NCBI GenBank assembly: GCA_021521415.1
Contig: JAIQDT010014648.1
Span: forward strand, 57,501 to 121,500
Direction: 5' to 3'
DNA: 64,000 nt
Origin: Bidens hawaiensis
Taxonomy: Eukaryota > Streptophyta > Magnoliopsida > Asterales > Asteraceae
Shown one piece after another: positions 57,660 to 64,000 of the stretch (its first letter is position 1; the number at the start of each line of letters is the position of its first letter). Below the pieces are notes generated by a model. The model was not told the origin of the DNA, ran no database searches, and saw nothing but the letters and a program-made list of their open reading frames with translations. The translations under genes and the position numbers were made by a program.

Positions 57660-59265
57660 CTTAGGCAGATCTTGGATCCATGATATGAAGGTTGTACCCA
57701 AGCTATCATTAATGCATCAAAATTCCGACACCTTGAGGGATTGTCAAGATTCGAGGTGACCAGCAGGAGGCTAAAGACTGTTATGCATCATCGGTGAAAC
57801 CAATGGCTAAACCAACTTAAGTATAGTAATTAAAGAACAAAACGCTTGATGTCTTGGAAGCAGCTGAACAAAGGTCAAAGAAGGACGATTAGATGATCTG
57901 GATCCTGATTCCAAAGTGTTGATAGGAACTAGTATTTCTGAATAAATTGAAAATCAGTTGATCAAGTTCCTCAAAAGCAGAATCTCCACCTTTGCATGGA
58001 AACACGAGGACATGGCATGTATTTATAATAATATTATTACTCATAAATTGGGATTGACTAGAAGTTTCAGGCCAATTCAACAAAAAAGAAGGAAGTTCTC
58101 CCCAGAAAGAAATACCATTATACAAGAGGAAGTTGATAGGTTGTTGAATGCAGGAATGATCAGAGAATTCAAGTTTGCAAGACGGTTGGCCAACGTGGTG
58201 GTGGTGTAGAAGAAGAATGGCAAGTGGAGAGTTTGTGTCGACTACACTGACCTCAACAAAGCTTGCCCCAACGATCCTTTCCCATTGCCACATATAGACT
58301 CCATGGTGGATAAAACTACTAGCATGAGATGCTGACATTTATGGACGCCTCTACGGAATTCCAGCATATCCAAATGGAACCCTCAGACCAAGAAGACACG
58401 GAATTCATGATTCCAACATGTATATATTTTTACATTGCAATTGTTTTTGGTTAGAAAAATGTGGAGGCCATCTTTCAGAGATTGGTCAGCATGATGTTCA
58501 AATAGCAACTGGGGATACCATGGAGATATATATCGATGATATGGTGGTAAAATCGAAAAAATCTTGGATCACCTCCAGGATCTTCAATAAGCCTTTGACA
58601 TTCTTGACAAGTATAAGATGAAATGAACCATTCCAAGTGCCACTTTTTAGTGGGAGCAGGTAATTTTTTGGGATACATGGTCACCAAAAGGGGGGTGTAA
58701 GCAAGTCCAAAGTAGATCAAAGCCGTCGTGAACCTGAAGGCACCAGCCAATGTGAAGGATGTCCAAAGGTTAACTGGTAGGATCACAGCCTTAAACAGAT
58801 TTATTTTAAGATCCTCATAAAGGTGTAAGGATTTCTACGATATCCTGAAAACAAACAAGACGTTTGAATGTGGGCAGAAACATGATAAGGTTCTTGAAGA
58901 CTTGAAAGTATATCTTTCATCAGCACCTTTACTAATGAAACCTGAAGATGGTGAGCCATTATTCCTCTATCTGGCGGTATCCCAATACATTGTAAGTGAT
59001 GTACTAGTCAAGGATCACGAATGCCAACAAAATCCTATCTACTATGTAAGTAAAAGTATACTTGATACTAAAATAAGGTACTCTCATTTAGAAAAGTTAA
59101 TTCTAGCTTTAGTTATGGCATCTACCAAGTTAAGACATTATTTTGAAACGCATACTATATTTGTTAAAACTAATCATCATGTCAAAACTGTTTTGAGAAA
59201 ACCTAAAATGTCTAGTAGGATGGCTAAGTGGTCAGTTAAATTGAGTGCTTATGATTTAGTTTAAG
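57660..59265 (+). pseudogene. Tat-lineage reverse transcriptase and first RNase H
   Basis: Tat pol resumes with SWIHDMKVVP and KIRGDQQEAKDCYASSVKP near 57670-57790, the block before reverse transcriptase. Then FAWKHEDM (57990), SPERNTIIQEEVDRLLNAGMI, NGKWRVCVDYTDLNKACPND, and the active site YIDDMVVKSK (about 58530). RNase H runs 58900-59264: FLYLAVSQYIVSDVLV, YVSKSILDTKIRYSHLEKL, LRHYFETH. There are stops at 58207-58209 and 58619-58621 and several frameshifts. The order and the second RNase H further on identify the Tat lineage. The sequence between gag and this block (protease) is missing at the Athila-like insertion. Confidence 0.8.
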
Positions 59266-59542
59266 CCTAGGATAACAATTAAATCTCAACCTTTGTTGGT
59301 TCAGTCGGGACCGAGACGATCCGAGCCGGTTCGAGACGGAAGGTTTGATAACCAGAGACGGATAGAAACAAACACTAAACAAACGATTTCATTGATAAAA
59401 ACGAAATATTACATGCTTGTTAAACACTGAAATCACGATCTATGGCAGGGGGAGGTCGAGCATGGCCTCCCCCCTCATCCGGACAGCACCTGGGCCCCGG
59501 GCACGCAAATCCTTAAACTCTTCCCTGTTCACGCCTGAAAGC

Positions 59543-59650
59543 ATTTATACCCGCTGCCATTCGGTCAGGACTCATTCGATCGAATGAGTCCTATTCGATC
59601 GAATGGCAGACTCATTCGATCGAATCAGAAACTCATTCGATCGAATGAGT
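59543..59650 (-). promoter_or_regulatory. LTR promoter: palindrome cluster plus TATA box (3' LTR copy)
   Basis: Perfect palindromes with arms ACTCATTCGA/TCGAATGAGT at 59570-59589 and 59631-59650, and core ATTCGATCGAAT at 59593-59604 and 59614-59625. On the minus strand they sit directly upstream of TATAAAT (59549-59543), 20 bases away. The second LTR has the same set at 61610-61690 with TATAAATA at 61589-61582. Confidence 0.75.
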
Positions 59651-60844
59651 ATCCATTTGAAAATGCTCTTTCAAATGGATCACTTTCAACGTGAACCACT
59701 ACCTAGGTGTACAGCATACAACATAAACATTCTAAACTATTCGCCAAGCGACGGCCACAAAACATGCACCAACATATTCCCCCTTGGACGTTGCTTGCGA
59801 ATTGCTGTAGACACCTCTTGCAATCTTCAGTCAAATCTTCTGCTATATCTTGATAATCACGTTGAAGAATACCATCATTGCAGCAAGATTCCCCCTTAGA
59901 CTGAACTCTCGGTTAATGATGCAAAGTGTTCTCCATTGCTGACATCTTCAGACAAAACAATCTGTTTAAAAACAAACAACTATAGAAATTCCCCCTCAGA
60001 CGTTGGCGTGTATCCCAATATATAGACGTGTAAGCTCATATCGTCTTCCGCTGACTTAATAATGTATTGGGCAATCTTTGATGAGGCTTCCGATCCACAG
60101 CTACTCCCCCTAAACAGATTAGTTTGTAAGCAGATTCATCATCGGAGACAAAGACACATCATTAACTTCGTGATTGCGAATCACCATTCTTCAACAGGAT
60201 GCAGAAGTTGCTTTTGACAGAACTTCGTTGACTTCTTCAACAGTAGCAGCTTCTGCAGGAATTGTTGAACTTGGAAATGATTGAGGAACATTTGACTCTT
60301 TTGCTTGATCCTCCTTAATCTCCACTGATGACATCTTCAGAATGCGGAAAATAAATTAAACTTGGTTGGCCCATAAATAGTCAGATGCTCCTGACTACCC
60401 CACAATAACTCATCAGTAATCACTTTTCTCTGTTCTTCTGTGTTCTTATAACAATCACCACTGTAGAAGCTCAATGAACAAGGGGTTATCCATTAAACTT
60501 GTAAACGATAATTCCTTCAGGTGATTGTGCTTTGTTCATTGCCCCAATTTGCCGCTTTAACCATTAAACATTTAAACGCTCTGACTTTGCCGGCAAATAT
60601 CAGTGAAAATTTCACTGTCACCAAACTTTTTCTGGATAGTAATCAACTTGTATAGGATGTCCAGAAAAATCTTCATCACTGACCCGAAAATTAACCGAAA
60701 ATTTCCCGGAAATTTTGTCGAAAAAATTTTATTTTTGCCAAACTTTTTCAGAAGACTTCCCGACTGATAAAAATGGCTTGGGTAAATTTTCGTGTAAGCG
60801 GGCGTTCCAGACTCTTTTTTTTTTTTTTTTTTGGTCTGGAACAT

Positions 60845-61190
60845 GTTCGATCGGATGAAGAACAGATTCGATCGGATGAAGAACTGGTTCGATCAGCTAT
60901 TTGAATTTGACACTTTGAGCGGGAAAACCAGTTCGATCGAATACAATCTAATTCGATCGAATGAAGAACTGGTTCGATCAGCTATTTGAATTTGACACTT
61001 TGAGCGGGAAAACCAGTTCGATCGAATACAATCTGATTCGATCGAATGAAGACAATCGAATGGGCGGGAAAACTGGCGTTTGAATTTGACACTTTTGAGC
61101 GGGAAGACTGATTCGATCGAATCAGTCAATCGAATAGGCCTATTCGATCGAATGGGGAACTCGTTCGATCGAATGGACTGATTCGACTCC
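60845..61190 (-). repeat. 85-bp tandem repeat with TTCGATCGAA palindromes in the element leader
   Basis: A unit starting gaactggttcgatcagctat recurs with period 85 (60881 and 60966). The wider tract holds about ten TTCGATCGAA or TTCGATCGGA palindromes, the same core as in the LTR. On the minus strand it lies between the primer-binding site and the rest of the interior, that is, in the transcript leader. Confidence 0.8.
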
Positions 61191-61819
61191 TTCAACGCCA
61201 GCCCAGAAAACGCGAAGAACACGAAGAACACACCAACATTTTAACGTCCAGAACGCATAAAATCAAGAGCTCGGATTGCTAGAACGGTTGTTAGACCCTT
61301 CTAGCGGTAACCGTGGCTCTGATACCAATTGTTGGTTCAGTCGGGACCGAGACGATCCGAGCCGGTTCGAGACGGAAGGTTTGATAACCAGAGACGGATA
61401 GAAACAAACACTAAACAAACGATTTCACTGATAAAAACGAAAGATTACATGCTTGTTAAACACTGAAATCACGATCTATGGCAGGGGGAGGTCGAGCATG
61501 GCCTCCCCCCTCATCCGGACAGCACCTGGGCCCCGGGCACGCAAATCCTTAAACTCTTCCCTGTTCACGCCTGAAAGCTGGTATTTATACCCGCTGCCAT
61601 TCGGTCAGGACTCATTCGATCGAATGAGTCCTATTCGATCGAATGGCAGACTCATTCGATCGAATCAGAAACTCATTCGATCGAATGAGTATCCATTTGA
61701 AAATGCTCTTTCAAATGGATCACTTTCAGCGTGAACCACTACCTAGGTGTACAGCATACAACATAAACATTCTAAACTATTCGCCAAGCGACGGCCACAA
61801 AACATGCACCAACAACCTT

Positions 61820-62371
61820 TATCCGATTTTGTGGTTGATTTAAGTAGTGATATTCAGCAGGAAGCTGACTGAGAAGTTCAACAACTAGACTAGTATAAGG
61901 GTAAGTCGATATTGTTTACTTATGGGGCCTCAAATGTCAGGGGGACAGGCTTAGGAATCATCCTGAAATCGCCACAGGGGGGCATAATACCCCAGGCAAT
62001 CAGATGTGTTCCAAGCCACCAATAATGAAATCGAGTATGAAGCTTTAATTATTGGCCTTCAGTTGTCTAGGGATATAGAAATTAAGAATATTCATGTACT
62101 TGTGGATTTCTTATTGCTTGCTAACCACTTCAATGGCTCCTATGTTGTTAGAAGTGAAAAACTAACAAAATATCTTCATTTAGTTAAAAATATGGCAGAG
62201 AAATTCGATTCTTTTATCATTGAACAAGTACCTAGGGAGGAAAATGTCGAGGCAAATGCCTTGGCAAATCTTAGATATGCCTTCAGGATCCCGACAGAAA
62301 TAAAAATTATGATCATACATATCCTAAATCTAGTTGGTTTTGGTCAAAAATCCTATTCAATGATAATCTAA
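61820..62371 (+). pseudogene. Tat-lineage second (additional) RNase H
   Basis: After the young insertion, Tat pol continues with a second RNase H domain, a hallmark of the Tat lineage. Visible blocks are GASNVRGTGLGIIL, SPQGGIIPQAIRC, then in the next frame TNNEIEYEALIIGLQLSRDI (the NxxAEYxALIxGL-type motif with E retained), HVLVDFLLLANHFNGSY and VPREENVEANALANL. In the family the metal-binding set is D, E, D, D; here the first D (before GAS) and the VDS block (as VDF) have changed. A frameshift lies near 62005. The product would remove RNA from RNA-DNA hybrids during element replication. Confidence 0.75.
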
Positions 62372-63099
62372 CCAAATTAGTTTCGTGAGGTAGAGTGCTT
62401 GAATGACAATGGTGATTATACAAATAAAAATGGAAATGAACAAAATGATTTTGTTATGAGAAAAAGCCCTTGATCAGTAAGGTATCCCCGGCATAAAAAT
62501 CCCGGGTGATGACAATTGTCTATCACCGATATTAATAGTAAACAAAGTTATGAAGTACAAGGTGAGAGCTAAGGCAGTGATTACAAATAAGAAAGCTAAG
62601 GGCGTGTGTTACATACTTACATGTGAGTATGTTGTGTCTCTATTCTACTGCCAGAGCCTCTATAAATATATAAAATATCAATAACTAACACTCCCACTTT
62701 CTCGCCTCTAATCAAGCCATTTCTTCCACGTAGTCGTTACATGCTTTGACCACGTTTTTAATGACTTTGATGGAGAAATAATAGGTTGGACTTAGTCATT
62801 TGTCGTTTTACCTGAGTTAATATTAATATCATAAAGAGAACAATCATTAGTAATCAACAATAAATACTGAGGATCCTTGATCCGGACAAGATCTGGAACA
62901 CATGCTAAGGATAACTAATCTAGAACATATGTCAGGATAATATATCCACAGCATGAAATTTCCGAGCCCTAACACAGCTACAAAGGTGCCTTTACTTAAT
63001 AAAGAGGAAATAATGAAAGAAGCTTCTAAATTGGATCCCCAAGTCAATGAGGTAACATATTCTGAAGATATTGATGATCAGGATCCCCAAGCTAATCGG
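62372..63099. other. Tat spacer region, no domain seen
   Basis: Lies between the second RNase H and integrase. It contains an AT-rich stretch with a TATAAATATATAAA run at 62659-62672 and duplicated aggatcc/gatcccc phrases. A further decayed insertion is possible but no ends were found. Confidence 0.4.
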
Positions 63100-63929
63100 G
63101 AATCCTGGATTCAACCTATCAGAAATACTTGCAACGCAACAAGATCCCTAAGGATGAGAATTCAAAAGATTTTCTTATGAAGGTATCCAGGTTCATTATC
63201 TTAAATGATATTCTCTATAAGAAATCTTTTTCAAGTCCATACTTCAGATTCCTTGAGGATCCCGAAATACAAGAGGTTCTGAAAGATATCCATGAAGTTG
63301 ACTGTGGGAATCACACTAGGGGTCAATCATTGTTCTCCAAAATCCTTAAGACTGGGTACTATTGGCCAACTATGAGGAAGGATTCAATGGTAAATACTCA
63401 AAAGTGTTATGCTTGTCAAAGATATAGCAACATTCTTCATCAACCGCTTGAACCCATCCATTCGATTGTATCTCCGTGGCCATATATCGTGGGAAAATTA
63501 CCAACAGCTCCAAGAGGAAAATTTATCATGTTAGCAATAATAGATTACTTTTCTAAATGGATCATAGTAGAAGTATGTTCCCAAGTTAGAGAGCAAGAGG
63601 TGATATCCTTTATCAAGAGGAATATCTGAACGCTTTTAAGAATCCCAACTGAGATCATCTGCGACAATGGGTTTCAATTCATTGGCGTAAGAACTACCGA
63701 CTTTTGTGATGAATGGGGGATAAAAATGATCACGTCCATGCCAGTACACCCTCAAGCCAATGGACAAGCGGAATCTTTAAACAAGATCATCCTCAACAAC
63801 TTGAAGAAGAAGTTGGAGACAAAGAAAGGAAAGTGTGCTGAAGAACTACCATTTGTATTATGGGCAGATCGAACAACATCAAAGAATGCAACAGGGCAAA
63901 CTCCTTTCTCTCTAGTGTTAGGGACCTAG
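63100..63929 (+). pseudogene. Tat-lineage integrase (continues past the window)
   Basis: The HHCC zinc region is at about 63285-63420: HEVDCGNHTRGQSL, then CYACQR. The core follows with IIDYFSKWIIVE (first D, about 63541), a stop at 63627-63629, EIICDNGFQF (second D, about 63660), and PVHPQANGQAESLNKIIL (the E, about 63768). The last open stretch ends at TPFSLVLGT with a stop at 63927-63929; further C-terminal sequence is decayed or beyond the edge. It belongs to the same Tat element as the gag at 42.6-46.1 kb and the pol at 57.7-62.4 kb. Confidence 0.8.
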
Positions 63930-64000
63930 GCAATGATTATGACTGAAATAGTAATCTCTACTGCAAGTTCATGCCTTCATAATCCTGAAACCAACAACCA

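Larger units (their letters stand above)
59294..61814 (-). mobile_element. Young non-autonomous copia (Sirevirus-like) element
   Basis: LTRs at 59294-59774 (481 bp) and 61330-61814 (485 bp) differ by eye at three bases plus a 4-base indel, so the insertion is recent. Both start TGTTGG and end CCAACA. Perfect 5-bp duplications ACCTT flank the element (59289-59293, 61815-61819). On the minus strand the primer-binding site TGGTATCAGAGC (61327-61316) follows the 5' LTR at 61330, and a polypurine tract CCAAGGGGGAATA lies just before the 3' LTR. Similar purine tracts recur at about 59889, 59989 and 60103, a Sirevirus trait. The 1.55-kb interior codes for no protein. It split the Tat pol region between its two RNase H domains. 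Confidence 0.92.

Overview
This window is nuclear DNA of a flowering plant, almost certainly a eudicot. It is AT-rich and intron-bearing, and it carries a xyloglucan endotransglucosylase/hydrolase (XTH) gene, plant retrotransposon lineages (Athila, Tat, chromovirus, Ty1/copia), Helitrons, hAT and Mutator-like elements, a tRNA-type SINE and an insertion of organelle DNA. The repeat style suggests Asteraceae, but nothing here proves the family. Only two host genes look intact: a four-exon XTH (14413-16449, minus) and a small secreted-peptide gene (20076-20279, minus). Nearly everything else is layered mobile DNA.

Layout. 1-1617: mosaic of mitochondrial and plastid fragments (atp9, nad6 start, psaB start). 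1618-6660: decayed Ty3 chromovirus whose integrase is split by a hAT-type MITE, ending in an LTR. 6.7-14 kb: Helitron terminus, an Athila-type LTR on the minus strand, and a SINE with 14-bp target duplications. 14.4-16.5 kb: XTH. 18.1-19.4 kb: Mutator-like element. 20.1-20.5 kb: secreted peptide gene with a duplicated G-box module. 21.5-25.7 kb: hAT elements and Helitron termini, including a hAT carrying a transposase remnant. 25.7-28.4 kb: AT-rich diverged repeats. 28.7-31.7 kb: non-autonomous copia element with both LTRs. 33.1-42.1 kb: Mutator-like and hAT elements plus a LINE fragment. 41.4-64.0 kb: one Tat-lineage Ty3 element acts as host for a solo LTR, an Athila-like element of about 11 kb, and a very young non-autonomous copia/Sirevirus-like element.

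The most interesting pattern is shared by unrelated LTR retrotransposons. Chromovirus, Athila (two families) and Sirevirus-like elements each carry a tight cluster of 4-7 copies of their own short palindrome. In four of the five arrays this lies immediately upstream of a TATA box. In the large Athila-like element the same palindrome unit recurs inside the element, just before a second TATA box that precedes the env-position ORF, with plausible splice sites between them. This looks like an internal promoter built from LTR promoter parts. A second strong pattern is a cohort of hAT-type elements: six have perfect 8-bp target duplications, two have imperfect ones, and most are filled with self-complementary sub-repeats.
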